Source: Thioploca sp. (GTDB lineage Bacteria; Pseudomonadota; Gammaproteobacteria; Beggiatoales; Beggiatoaceae). From it: a DNA stretch of 58,231 nucleotides. Below the pieces are notes generated by a model. The model searched no databases, was not told the origin of the DNA, and was given only the letters and a program-made list of their open reading frames with translations. This document shows positions 17,575 through 25,631 of this stretch, piece after piece (position 1 is the first letter of the stretch; each line of letters starts with the position of its first letter). The position numbers were made by a program, and so were the translations under genes. Location: contig JAAUSR010000027.1 in the NCBI GenBank assembly GCA_012032555.1, positions 1 to 58,231 of the forward strand, read 5' to 3'.

Positions 17575-19827
17575 TTATTTATCGCATTGCAATTGCGATT
17601 TATCTAACCCAACCTTTAAGATAAATGGAGTTTGGTTATATACCAATGTACCAGTACCATCCTGCAGACGGTAGCCAACCCAGAAGTTATAAGTGCCAGT
17701 TAAGCTACCAAACAGCATCCCTTCGTACAGCGGCACGTCTAGGCGTGTTGGTAAGCCAGAATCACCGGTACCCGGGAAGTTGAGATAAGTGGGAAGATTT
17801 TCCACCTGTGGATACAGCCACTTCTTCACACCAACGCCGCTATCAAACCGATCCTTGCCGTTGAAGGCCAACCACATATCATCTACGCCTTCCACATCTG
17901 GTTGGTAATTAACCGCTGCAAGCACTTGGGCTGGTTTACCAACATGTGCGGAAGGGGGGTAAATTTCGCCTACTACATCCACTGTATCGTTTAACTGCGC
18001 AACGTTACAGATTCTGTGACTTAAGGAATCATCATAGTTAACTAGAGTGCCACCTAGAATCATACCGTCTTCAAGAGTACTCAGCGCTTTAACATCGTAA
18101 ACACGTGGCCCCACTTCTACTACCTGGTTATCTTCGGCATATTCTTCGTAGAATCCCCACAGTTCATTAAATTTGTCCGGGTATTGCCAATGCAAGTCGT
18201 TTTGCTCAAAGGGATCTTTGAACAAGTTAAACAAGTACACATTGCTGTCCCAGCGGTTACGAGCAACATCCCACTGCTGCGCTAACTTCCAATTGCCTTG
18301 ACGCACCATTTTGGCGTTATCCATTTCAAAGGCTAATACTCGATCCGGATCACAGAAGAGGTCACCTTCAAAAATGGATTTCATGGAATGCCCTTCTAAT
18401 GGTTGAGGATCAGGGTAGGCTACTCCAGCCATGTCCAGAATGGTGGGAGCAATGTCCATCACTGAAGTCAGGCAACTGTATTTAATACCTTTGGCGTTGG
18501 AAGATGGGTAGTGCACAAACGCAGCGGTATGCATACCACCATCGAAAGTTTCAGCTTTGAAACGATTAAAGGGCGTATTGCTAACCATACCCCAGCCCGC
18601 CGTGGCCGCTATAAACGAACTAGCAGATCCCATGTTATCCACATCCTGGATACTATCTTTGGTGAAGTGCGCGTTAACAAATTTCTGTTTATCTGGTGAA
18701 CCGGCTTCAATGGCTGCAGCACCATTATCAGAGAAAATGAAAAATAGGGTGTTATCGTAATCACCACTATCTTTAAGAGATTGTACGAGTTTACCGATAC
18801 TCATATCTAGCATTTCTACCAAACCAGCGTACACTGCCATGCGACGAGCTTCCACTTGTTTCTCGTTAGGTTCCAAACTATCCCAAGGCTTTACTTCTGT
18901 TGGGCGTGGCGGTAGCGTGGCGGTAGCAGGGATATAACCTAGGCTTTTAAGTTTATTAAAACGCTCAGCCCGAATGACATCCCACCCTTGTTGATATCGG
19001 GGTAGATATTTGTTAATTAGATCCGGAGGCGCTTGGAATGGGGCATGGGGAGCAATATGAGTAATATGGAGGTAAAACGGTTGTTGTTTGCCAGCCGCTG
19101 CCCAGGTGGTTAGCATCTTAATCGCTTCTGTGGTATAAAAATCCGTGGAAAACGCATTCGGTGGAAATTCCGTGAATTCCTGACCATTTTTGTTATATGG
19201 GCTTTTACTGTTACGGCCTCTTTTCGTGTAATAACTATCCGGTTGGCTAGTTAGCGGTTTGCCGGTATTGTCAGAAAGATAATGCACATCACCACCTGGT
19301 AGCAGCACCAAGGTTTCGTCGAATAAGCCTCGGTTATAGGGATCCTCAGTCCCATCTTCATCCCCCAGATCCCATTTACCAACCATCATAGTGTGGTAGT
19401 TATTTTCTTTTAAAACCTTAGAGAAAACAGTCACGCCTCTCGTGTTTAACACTTCTTCTTTAGACAATTTGCCCTCATAGCCTTGCCCCTTTTTTTGAGC
19501 CTCTTTCTGAGGCGGGCGGGTGGTAATATACCCATCCATGTTACCAATACCAGCTTTATGGTGGTCCTTGCCGGTGAAAAACATCGCGCGCGCCGGCGTA
19601 GAGGTCGGTGCAGAATAAAAGTTGGTCAGGATTGTACCCTGATTGGCTAGCATGTCCAAATTGGGGGTGTCGATTTCACCACCAAACACGCCCATATCGG
19701 AAAACCCCATGTCGTCAATTATAATGGTGACAAAATTAGGTCGTCCAATTTCCTGAGCAATGGCTTCATTGAGCGGACTGAGAGAAAAAATCACTGATGC
19801 AGTATAAGTTAAAGTTTTTTTAAGCAT
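17575..19827 (-). CDS. exported Ser-type sulfatase (arylsulfatase family)
   Basis: Hydrolyses sulfate esters in the periplasm. Signal peptide at residues 1-24 (cleavage after AIAQ). Calcium ligands D38-D39 in IIDDMGFSDMG. The sulfatase signature is S76-T77-P78-A79-R80 followed by T85-G86, so the residue modified to formylglycine is Ser76, not Cys. Ser-type enzymes require an anaerobic sulfatase-maturating radical SAM enzyme, and one is encoded at 1200-2333. Further motifs: MVGKWDLG (~145-153), HITHIAPHAPF, and FIFSDNGA (~365). 750 aa, longer than typical (~550), with ~200 extra beta-rich residues at the C-terminus as in some bacterial AtsA-like proteins. Start ATG 19827 with AGAGG 8 bases upstream; 15 bases after the decarboxylase stop. 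Confidence 0.92.
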   Translation of the reverse strand: MLKKTLTYTASVIFSLSPLNEAIAQEIGRPNFVTIIIDDMGFSDMGVFGGEIDTPNLDMLANQGTILTNFYSAPTSTPARAMFFTGKDHHKAGIGNMDGYITTRPPQKEAQKKGQGYEGKLSKEEVLNTRGVTVFSKVLKENNYHTMMVGKWDLGDEDGTEDPYNRGLFDETLVLLPGGDVHYLSDNTGKPLTSQPDSYYTKRGRNSKSPYNKNGQEFTEFPPNAFSTDFYTTEAIKMLTTWAAAGKQQPFYLHITHIAPHAPFQAPPDLINKYLPRYQQGWDVIRAERFNKLKSLGYIPATATLPPRPTEVKPWDSLEPNEKQVEARRMAVYAGLVEMLDMSIGKLVQSLKDSGDYDNTLFFIFSDNGAAAIEAGSPDKQKFVNAHFTKDSIQDVDNMGSASSFIAATAGWGMVSNTPFNRFKAETFDGGMHTAAFVHYPSSNAKGIKYSCLTSVMDIAPTILDMAGVAYPDPQPLEGHSMKSIFEGDLFCDPDRVLAFEMDNAKMVRQGNWKLAQQWDVARNRWDSNVYLFNLFKDPFEQNDLHWQYPDKFNELWGFYEEYAEDNQVVEVGPRVYDVKALSTLEDGMILGGTLVNYDDSLSHRICNVAQLNDTVDVVGEIYPPSAHVGKPAQVLAAVNYQPDVEGVDDMWLAFNGKDRFDSGVGVKKWLYPQVENLPTYLNFPGTGDSGLPTRLDVPLYEGMLFGSLTGTYNFWVGYRLQDGTGTLVYNQTPFILKVGLDKSQLQCDK

Positions 19828-19842
19828 GTATTAACCTCTTTA

Positions 19843-20676
19843 TTAAGACCAGGCATTCATAGAGATGATTTTAACAACCGGCATACTGTAACCGTTGAAG
19901 AAAGATTCCAGGCTGTAGCCATAAGCACCGACATTTTGAAATAGCAGGCGATCACCAATCAGCACTGCTTTAGGAGTAGTAAAACTAAATAATTTATCCA
20001 ATGAGTCACAGGTTTGTCCACCTAGTACATAGGTATGTAAACCGTTGCTATCAACTTGACTGAAACTTTGTTGCTGAATGCTATGTAGAAACTTCGATTG
20101 TAAACTGTCTTCCGGCACCGGGACTACTTTCACTGGATAACGAATGTTATCGATGGTCTCAAAGAGGCCACTGAAAACGCCAGCATCAATGTATAGCCAA
20201 GTATTGCCATCAGGCCGTTTAGCGATACCAGTCACTGAGGTCAGCAAGGCACCGGCGGTAGCAGCGATAGCCCGACCCGGTTCTAATACTAGGCGTTGTA
20301 GACCCGGCAGATAGTGGGCAACATTACGGTGTACCACGGTAGCAATATCCTCTAGGTGAAATGGTGGGGTGCTAGCATAAGGTACAGCAAAACCACCACC
20401 GATATCAAGAAAATCTACCCCAAAATCTTGCTGGGCCGGTTTCCAAACGGAACCAACGGTTTTAATCGCATTTTCCCAGGTATCTAAGCGCAAACACTGT
20501 GAACCGGTGTGAAAGGTAAAACCGATAGGCTTTAAGCTCCGCTGTTCAGCATAGTGCATGAGTTCTAAGGCAGTTTCCGGAGTGACCCCAAATTTACCTG
20601 ATAAAGGCACCATTGAACCGCTGGTGTCTACCGCTAAACGGATAAAAATTTCCGCTGGCGTTTTGAAATAGGCCAT
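19843..20676 (-). CDS. ornithine decarboxylase-like enzyme (fold type III), C-terminal two thirds
   Basis: Pyridoxal-phosphate enzyme of the ODC/DAP decarboxylase group. Motifs after the frame break: HTGSQ (~56-60), DIGGGF (~90), EPGRAI (~132), and the ODC-type catalytic GGQTCDSLD with Cys and Asp near the substrate amine, then GAYGYSLESFFNGY near the C-terminus. The CDSLD and FNGY elements favour ornithine/lysine decarboxylation over diaminopimelate. The upstream part, with the PLP lysine, is in another frame at 20634-21017. The break is at a TTT run 20676-20678 (plus strand); one extra base makes ...EIDKMAYFKTPAEIFIRL and a 391-residue protein, a normal length. It would remove ornithine released by the neighbouring amidinotransferases and give putrescine; that coupling is inference. 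Confidence 0.85.
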   Translation of the reverse strand: MAYFKTPAEIFIRLAVDTSGSMVPLSGKFGVTPETALELMHYAEQRSLKPIGFTFHTGSQCLRLDTWENAIKTVGSVWKPAQQDFGVDFLDIGGGFAVPYASTPPFHLEDIATVVHRNVAHYLPGLQRLVLEPGRAIAATAGALLTSVTGIAKRPDGNTWLYIDAGVFSGLFETIDNIRYPVKVVPVPEDSLQSKFLHSIQQQSFSQVDSNGLHTYVLGGQTCDSLDKLFSFTTPKAVLIGDRLLFQNVGAYGYSLESFFNGYSMPVVKIISMNAWS

Positions 20677-21017
20677 TTGTCAATTTCTGCCAGAGAATCG
20701 CAGGCAAAACAGCGTACTCCAGCTTGGAGTGCAAATTGGATTTCGTCTAAAGATTTAATGGTGTGTGAATACACAATTCGCTGCGGATTTACGTTTAGAG
20801 CAAGTAATTGTTTAAGGTGTGGCGTAGAAACTACGCAAAAATGCGCGCCGGCTTGGATCAAACTGGTAGCAAAGGCCGGGTGTGGATTCGCTTTAAAAGC
20901 ATAGGCTATCTTAGCATTTTCAAACAAGGTAGTAAAATGCTGGTAGTTTGCTACCACAATCTCGGGATCAAACAACCAGCAGGGCGTTTTAATCTGATTT
21001 AAATCAAGAGTCTGCAT
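20634..21017 (-). CDS. ornithine decarboxylase-like enzyme, N-terminal third with PLP lysine
   Basis: First part of the decarboxylase: TPCWLFDPEIV, then AYAFKANPHP with the PLP-binding Lys42, and YSHTIKSLDEIQFAL, CFACDSLAEIDK of the alanine-racemase-like barrel. The frame leaves the protein at residue ~114 (KWPISKRQRK is out-of-frame) and the barrel continues in 19843-20676. The start lies 5 bases after the upstream amidinotransferase stop, so the two are cotranscribed and probably coupled. Confidence 0.82.
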   Translation of the reverse strand: MQTLDLNQIKTPCWLFDPEIVVANYQHFTTLFENAKIAYAFKANPHPAFATSLIQAGAHFCVVSTPHLKQLLALNVNPQRIVYSHTIKSLDEIQFALQAGVRCFACDSLAEIDKWPISKRQRKFLSV

Positions 21018-21022
21018 AAGTA

Positions 21023-21712
21023 TTACGCATAAGATTTAAGCACGCCACGTCGGCGTATATCCAAGGTGGCACAATGAAAACCACCGATAAAAGGATAATA
21101 ATCTTCGAAGGCACAAGTAATCGGTTTGAAACCCCAATTTTTTAAGGCGTTAATTAATGGTATTTGGCGTTCTTCTACTATAATACGTTGTTCGTCCAAC
21201 ATCAGCGTATTGATACTGATCCAATCGCTCATCAGGCGTGGACGAGTTTTATAAGGTACCGGCTCGGGTGCAATGAGCACATCCCAATGCTTAAAGAACG
21301 CTGGGAGTTTCGTTGGGTCAGTGAACCGCGGGTTGACCAACACCTTGCCCGGTGCCAAAGGTAACAATGTGGTATCAATATGTGCCGGTTTGGGATCAAG
21401 GCTTTTAATTAAGTGAATTTTATAGTCGTCACCCAGGTGTCGTTGCAGCCAGGTAATCCCCATTTGATTAGTAACATGGCTTAGTTGGCCAATGATGTCG
21501 CGCCCACAACGAACAAAATCAGCGGCATCGAAAATCGGTTCAGCATCAGTTAAAACGTAAGGTGTAGGCGAATTCTCTGCTGCAAAATCGGGATTATACA
21601 ATGTGTCCAACAGCAGCGGTTTCGGCGCCGAAACCCAGCGTGCCCCGGCATTGGCGTATTCGTTAAACAAGGTACGATAAGCCCGGGCTTCAAAAAGCGG
21701 GAACGTGAGCAC
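21023..21712 (-). CDS. amidinotransferase B (arginine:X amidinotransferase), C-terminal part with catalytic triad
   Basis: Glycine amidinotransferase (AGAT) family, also containing SxtG and CyrA. It moves the amidino group of arginine to an amine, releasing ornithine. The triad known from human AGAT is present: Asp in CGRDIIGQLSHVTN, His in HIDTTLLPLAPG, and Cys in GGFHCATLDIRRRG. WISINTLMLDEQRIIV is also family-typical. The N-terminal part is at 21550-22107; the frames join at an AAAAA run, 21692-21696, where one more base restores RFFEARAYR and a 361-residue protein. Acceptor cannot be read from sequence: it may be glycine, putrescine or a pathway intermediate. Paralogue A lies immediately upstream in the operon. 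Confidence 0.9.
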   Translation of the reverse strand: MLTFPLFEARAYRTLFNEYANAGARWVSAPKPLLLDTLYNPDFAAENSPTPYVLTDAEPIFDAADFVRCGRDIIGQLSHVTNQMGITWLQRHLGDDYKIHLIKSLDPKPAHIDTTLLPLAPGKVLVNPRFTDPTKLPAFFKHWDVLIAPEPVPYKTRPRLMSDWISINTLMLDEQRIIVEERQIPLINALKNWGFKPITCAFEDYYPFIGGFHCATLDIRRRGVLKSYA

Positions 21713-22107
21713 ATGGGGGCCTCAATAATTTGATCGCCAATAATCATAAACGGATCACGTGGGTTAGCGGCGCAGAACCCCCCCGTTGTCTGCCAATCCG
21801 GCGTAGTAAAAGCTTTTCCATAGTCTAATTCTTCTAACCGCCGAACTGTCACGCCTTCGCTTTCTAAAATCTGGATAAAGCGTTCAACAGCAACACCTGC
21901 GGCTTGAGTATACGCCAACGGATAGGGTTGATAGAATTTTAGATCCGTTTCGATTGCGGCGATTTCTGCCTTTGAATAGACTAGTTTATCTAGAGGATCC
22001 CAGAATGAGGCAAATGCTGAAGCTGGGTTGCCAACAATGACTTCTTCCAAGGGATCCCATTCAGTATGGGAATTCACCGGGCAAACCGGATTGACGGTAG
22101 CGGTCAT
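21550..22107 (-). CDS. amidinotransferase B, N-terminal part
   Basis: Opens the second amidinotransferase gene. VNSHTEWDPLEEVIVGNP (residues 12-29) is the conserved first blade of the AGAT beta/alpha propeller, followed by DWQTTGGFCAANPRDPFMIIGD and PMCSRSRF. After residue ~139 the frame (LKPGLIVPCL...) is no longer protein-like because of the one-base loss at 21692-21696; the coding information passes to 21023-21712. AGGAAA 7 bases before ATG 22107 is a good ribosome-binding site. Only 21 bases separate it from the stop of copy A. Confidence 0.85.
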   Translation of the reverse strand: MTATVNPVCPVNSHTEWDPLEEVIVGNPASAFASFWDPLDKLVYSKAEIAAIETDLKFYQPYPLAYTQAAGVAVERFIQILESEGVTVRRLEELDYGKAFTTPDWQTTGGFCAANPRDPFMIIGDQIIEAPMCSRSRFLKPGLIVPCLTNTPMPGHAGFRRRNRCCWTHCIIPILQQRIRLHLTF

Positions 22108-22128
22108 GGTGTGTTTCCTGTGGTGTCG

Positions 22129-22953
22129 TTAGAAATAAGATTGCAGTTCGCCACGGCGACGCACATCCAGAGTTGCACAATGAAATCCGCCTTCAAAAGG
22201 ATAATGATTTTCAAATGGACAAGGAATGGGTTCAAAACCCCAATTTTTCAAAGCTTTAATCAGGGGTTCTTGACGTTTTTCAACAATAATTCTTTTTTCA
22301 TCCAGCATTAGGCTATTCATACTGATCCAATCACTCATGATTTTAGGTTTGGTTCGGTAGGGTATAGGCTGAGGAGCCACTAGAATATCCCAAGATTTGA
22401 GAATAGGTGGTAAAGTAGTGATGTCCACAAATTCCGGATTAACTAACATTTTGCCGGGGGCCAGTGGCATCAAGGTGGTGTCAATATGTACCGCTTTGGG
22501 ATCGCGGTTTTGAATTAAATGAATCCGATAGCTGTCACCTAGATGGCGTTGCAACCAGTTTACGCCAGCCTGGTTAGTGACATGACTGAGTTGACCAAAA
22601 ATATCACGTCCACAACGTACAAAATCTGCTGCATCAAACACTGGTTCGATTTCAGTCAGAACATAGGGATAATCTATGGGACGTTGTTTATAATTGGGAT
22701 CATACAACGCATCTCGTAGTAGCGGCTTAGGTGCAGCCGTCCATTTGGCGCCGGCGTTAAAATATTCTAAGAATAAGCGACGATAGGCACGGGCTTCAAA
22801 ATAGCGTGATCGGGCTGCCATTGGAGTTTCCAGAATTTCATTGCCAATGATCATGAAGGGGTCACGTGGATTAGTTGCACCAAAACCATTAGACGTTTGC
22901 CAATCGGGTGAAGCGAAGGGTGTGGCATAATCAACTGAGTCAAGTTGTCGCAC
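22129..22953 (-). CDS. amidinotransferase A, main part with catalytic triad
   Basis: Paralogue of copy B, very similar along its whole length. It shows DWQTSNGFGATNPRDPFMII, PMAARSRYFEARAYRRLF, the AGAT Asp motif CGRDIFGQLSHVTN, the His motif HIDTTLMPLAPG, and the nucleophile Cys in GGFHCATLDVRRRGELQSY near the C-terminus. All catalytic residues are therefore kept. The true N-terminus is in another frame (22992-23210). With one base restored the protein is 360 residues, the size expected for bacterial members. Two tandem active-site-complete copies could amidinate two different amines or two positions of one molecule. Confidence 0.9.
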   Translation of the reverse strand: MRQLDSVDYATPFASPDWQTSNGFGATNPRDPFMIIGNEILETPMAARSRYFEARAYRRLFLEYFNAGAKWTAAPKPLLRDALYDPNYKQRPIDYPYVLTEIEPVFDAADFVRCGRDIFGQLSHVTNQAGVNWLQRHLGDSYRIHLIQNRDPKAVHIDTTLMPLAPGKMLVNPEFVDITTLPPILKSWDILVAPQPIPYRTKPKIMSDWISMNSLMLDEKRIIVEKRQEPLIKALKNWGFEPIPCPFENHYPFEGGFHCATLDVRRRGELQSYF

Positions 22954-22991
22954 GATGACGCCTTCAGCTTCGAGAATATGAATGAATTCGG

Positions 22992-23210
22992 TTAGATCTT
23001 GTTTGGCTGCCTCGATATATTCTTTGGGGTATGGTGTACTAGGAGGAATAGCTTGGGCGATTTCTTGTTTTCTGCTGCAGAAAAGATCATTCGATCAATG
23101 GGATCCCAGAGGGTAAAAACCGCATTGTCAGGATTGCCAATAATGACTTCCTCCAGTAGATCCCATTCTGTGTGGGAATTAACAACCGAGTATGCGTTAT
23201 TATCCATCAA
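22992..23210 (-). CDS. amidinotransferase A, N-terminal part
   Basis: Encodes VVNSHTEWDLLEEVIIGNP and FTLWDPIDRMIFSAAE, the start of the amidinotransferase fold. The frame is lost at a TTTT run, 23068-23071 (plus strand); with a fifth base it reads AAEKQEIAQAIPPSTPYPKEYIEAAKQ and joins 22953-22129. A tandem 11-base repeat containing AAGGAAG (23211-23233) precedes the ATG and offers two possible ribosome-binding sites. Confidence 0.8.
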   Translation of the reverse strand: MMDNNAYSVVNSHTEWDLLEEVIIGNPDNAVFTLWDPIDRMIFSAAENKKSPKLFLLVHHTPKNISRQPNKI

Positions 23211-23234
23211 TGATTCTTCCTTGATTCTTCCTTG

Positions 23235-23376
23235 TTAGCGATTTGCGTTGGCTTGATGATAGTTATGAATCAACCAGACATTAGGTTCTTTATAGACTCC
23301 AATATTTTTATTAGCAATGATTTTTACCGGTACCAATCCACCAGGAACGATAAGTTCCTTTCTCCTGATTATTCAT
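23235..23376 (-). CDS. possible small protein between ATPase and amidinotransferase, one-base frame break
   Basis: The 230-base gap between the ATPase and amidinotransferase A holds a minus-strand frame that ends at TAA 23235-23237 and reads KELIVPGGLVPVKIIANK, then NIGVYKEPNVWLIHN. It looks protein-like and lies in operon orientation. It has no in-frame ATG, but ATG 23376 (MNNQEK) would join it if one A of the AAA near 23357-23359 were removed, giving about 46 residues. I do not recognise it. It could be a small accessory protein or a chance frame. The same kind of homopolymer break affects its neighbours. Confidence 0.3.
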
Positions 23377-23440
23377 ATGGCACTGCTTCGTGGAAATAGG
23401 GTGCCGCTGCATACGTTTTAAATCAACTGGCATTAGGTGC

Positions 23441-25447
23441 TCAAGAATCTGTAAAAACGGATGATGGAGTGGTATCTCGTGTTCGAGATGGACTAAGCAG
23501 TGGCCACATGGCATTAGTCACACCCGTACCTAGCGCTAATACGTATAAAACCAGCGTACTGTAAATACCAAAATGGAGCAAAAAAACTCCAGCTATCCCA
23601 ACCAAACCGGGTCCCAATGATACGGCAAATCCAGTTTTCATATTGGTATCGAATTGGGTGCTTAATTCAAATAGCGGGACGAGTTGTTTGAGACTTTGGT
23701 CCATAAAAATAATCCCAGCGGTGTCTGTAGCGGCGGTCGTCGCACCACTTAAAGAAATAGATACTTGAGCTTTCTTCATGGCAATGGTGTCGTTGATACC
23801 ATCGCCGACAAAACAGACTGATTTCCCTTGAGCTTGTAGGCGTTCGATATGCTTAGCTTTATCTTCCGGCAGGGTGTCGGCAAAATAATTATTGATACCT
23901 AACGCCTGTGCTAATTTGCGGGTAGGTTCAGCATGATCACCGGAAATGATGTAAACATCCAGGCCACGCTCGCGTAATCGGCGTAAAGTCCATGTCGCTT
24001 CCGGACGAATCGTGGTGTGCAGTTCCAATGCCCCGACTATCTGGTCGTCTAGACCTAAAAATACCAGTGAATAACCATTGTTATGGCACTCACTCTGTAG
24101 AATCTCAGCTGTTGGTGGTAGTGGCAATTGTTCCATTACCATAAATCGGGCACTACCTACCCGCACGGTTTTACCATCAATATAAACTTTAATACCATAG
24201 CCAATTTCATAACGGGCCTGATCCACTGCCGGTAGGTTCAACTCGCGTTCTATTGCAGCTTGTTGAATGGCACGGGCAATGGGATGGGTTTGACGATGTT
24301 CAGCCGCAGCGGCCAAAATGAGCACTTCATTTTCGGTCAAACTGTTCCACACATGAATTGCACCTAAGTGAGGTTGTTCCAAAGTCAGCGTACCGGTTTT
24401 ATCAAACACCACTGTATCCACGCTGCCCAGTAATTCTAGAGAACGCCCGTCCTTGATCAAAATACCTTGCTTAGAAGCGAGGCTCAAATGATTCAATACA
24501 CCTATTGGTGATACAATTCTAACAATTTCAGAAAAATTACAACTGGTCACAGCAACCGCGCTGACCGGACTGAGTTTAACTAAAGCTAAGGCACTCACTC
24601 CCAAGGTAGGTAGAGCCAATTTATCCGCTAGTGCTACGGCACGTGACTCGATTGAGGCACGGAAATTGGAGGTTTTGCGTAAAATTTCACCAATGCTGGC
24701 CGCTACGGTTTCCTGGCCGGTTTTTTCTACTCGTACTTGAATTTTTCCACCAATTAACAAAGTAGCAGCAAATACTTGATCATCAACACTTTTCTCTACT
24801 GGTTGAGATTCACCGGTAAGCATGTGCTGATCCACTGAGGCACTACCGGCGATAATCCAGCCGTCAATAGGTACGACTTCCCCGGTATTGATGACAATAA
24901 CATCGTCTTTGTTTAGATTTTCAAACGGGATTTCTACCTCAACACCGTTTTGCAACAGCCACACAGTACGCGGTTGTTTACCGAAAATATTGATGATTTG
25001 TTGTTTGGATTTATCTTCGGTTTCAATCAGTAATTTTTGGGCTAGAAAGTAAATCTGATTAGCAAACGCAGCAGCGACATAATAATGCGTGCTCAAGGCA
25101 CCCGCTATGGCAATACTATCAATAGCACTGGCGCGCACTTTACGCTCCACCAGGAGGTTCTTAAAGGTGACCTCAAAAACCGGAAACGCGGTGTACAAAT
25201 TCAGGGGAATACTAACTACTACCAGCGGTGGAAACAAGAATTCTCCGACTACCGCAACACCCATAGCAGCACCGGAAACTTTTATATAATGCATGGTTTC
25301 CTGATCACGCCGTTGTAACTGCGCTGCAGTTTCTTCCGGAATAACTTCAGAATGAGTGAGTTTCTGCTCTTGTTCTTGAACGTGTTGACGTAATACCTTG
25401 ACGCCGGCTATAACCAGGGTGCCACCAATTAATAAAAGATGTAGCAT
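23441..25447 (-). CDS. P-type ATPase of the P1B type, second copy, atypical metal motif
   Basis: 668 residues. HMLTGESQPVEK in the actuator domain, phosphorylated Asp349 in DKTGTLT, His-Pro motif RQTHPIARAI, and GDGINDTIAMKKAQVSISLSGAT at the hinge, the same unusual continuation as in copy one (QVSVSLSGA instead of the common DVGIA). The position of the CPC ion motif reads SCNFSEIV: the first Cys is kept, Pro and second Cys are lost. N-terminal hydrophobic segments at ~1-15 and ~55-90, no HMA domain. The cytoplasmic N-terminus (~20-50) is rich in Glu/Gln. Both copies sit inside the biosynthetic operons, so a role in moving the product, its counter-ion or a cofactor metal is possible but unproven. 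Confidence 0.85.
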   Translation of the reverse strand: MLHLLLIGGTLVIAGVKVLRQHVQEQEQKLTHSEVIPEETAAQLQRRDQETMHYIKVSGAAMGVAVVGEFLFPPLVVVSIPLNLYTAFPVFEVTFKNLLVERKVRASAIDSIAIAGALSTHYYVAAAFANQIYFLAQKLLIETEDKSKQQIINIFGKQPRTVWLLQNGVEVEIPFENLNKDDVIVINTGEVVPIDGWIIAGSASVDQHMLTGESQPVEKSVDDQVFAATLLIGGKIQVRVEKTGQETVAASIGEILRKTSNFRASIESRAVALADKLALPTLGVSALALVKLSPVSAVAVTSCNFSEIVRIVSPIGVLNHLSLASKQGILIKDGRSLELLGSVDTVVFDKTGTLTLEQPHLGAIHVWNSLTENEVLILAAAAEHRQTHPIARAIQQAAIERELNLPAVDQARYEIGYGIKVYIDGKTVRVGSARFMVMEQLPLPPTAEILQSECHNNGYSLVFLGLDDQIVGALELHTTIRPEATWTLRRLRERGLDVYIISGDHAEPTRKLAQALGINNYFADTLPEDKAKHIERLQAQGKSVCFVGDGINDTIAMKKAQVSISLSGATTAATDTAGIIFMDQSLKQLVPLFELSTQFDTNMKTGFAVSLGPGLVGIAGVFLLHFGIYSTLVLYVLALGTGVTNAMWPLLSPSRTRDTTPSSVFTDS

Positions 25448-25631
25448 GAAATGTGCTCCCGTAATGATATCACCTGCAATATCATAATATTTAATAGTAT
25501 TTTTATCCTGACCTCACGATAATTTGGCAACGGTTCCCAACACACGTCTGGCATATCCTATCTACGCTTGGACTGCTTTGCTGAGGGGTGGGGTAAACTT
25601 GAAACAGACGTTATATCGGATCTTCGGTGTT

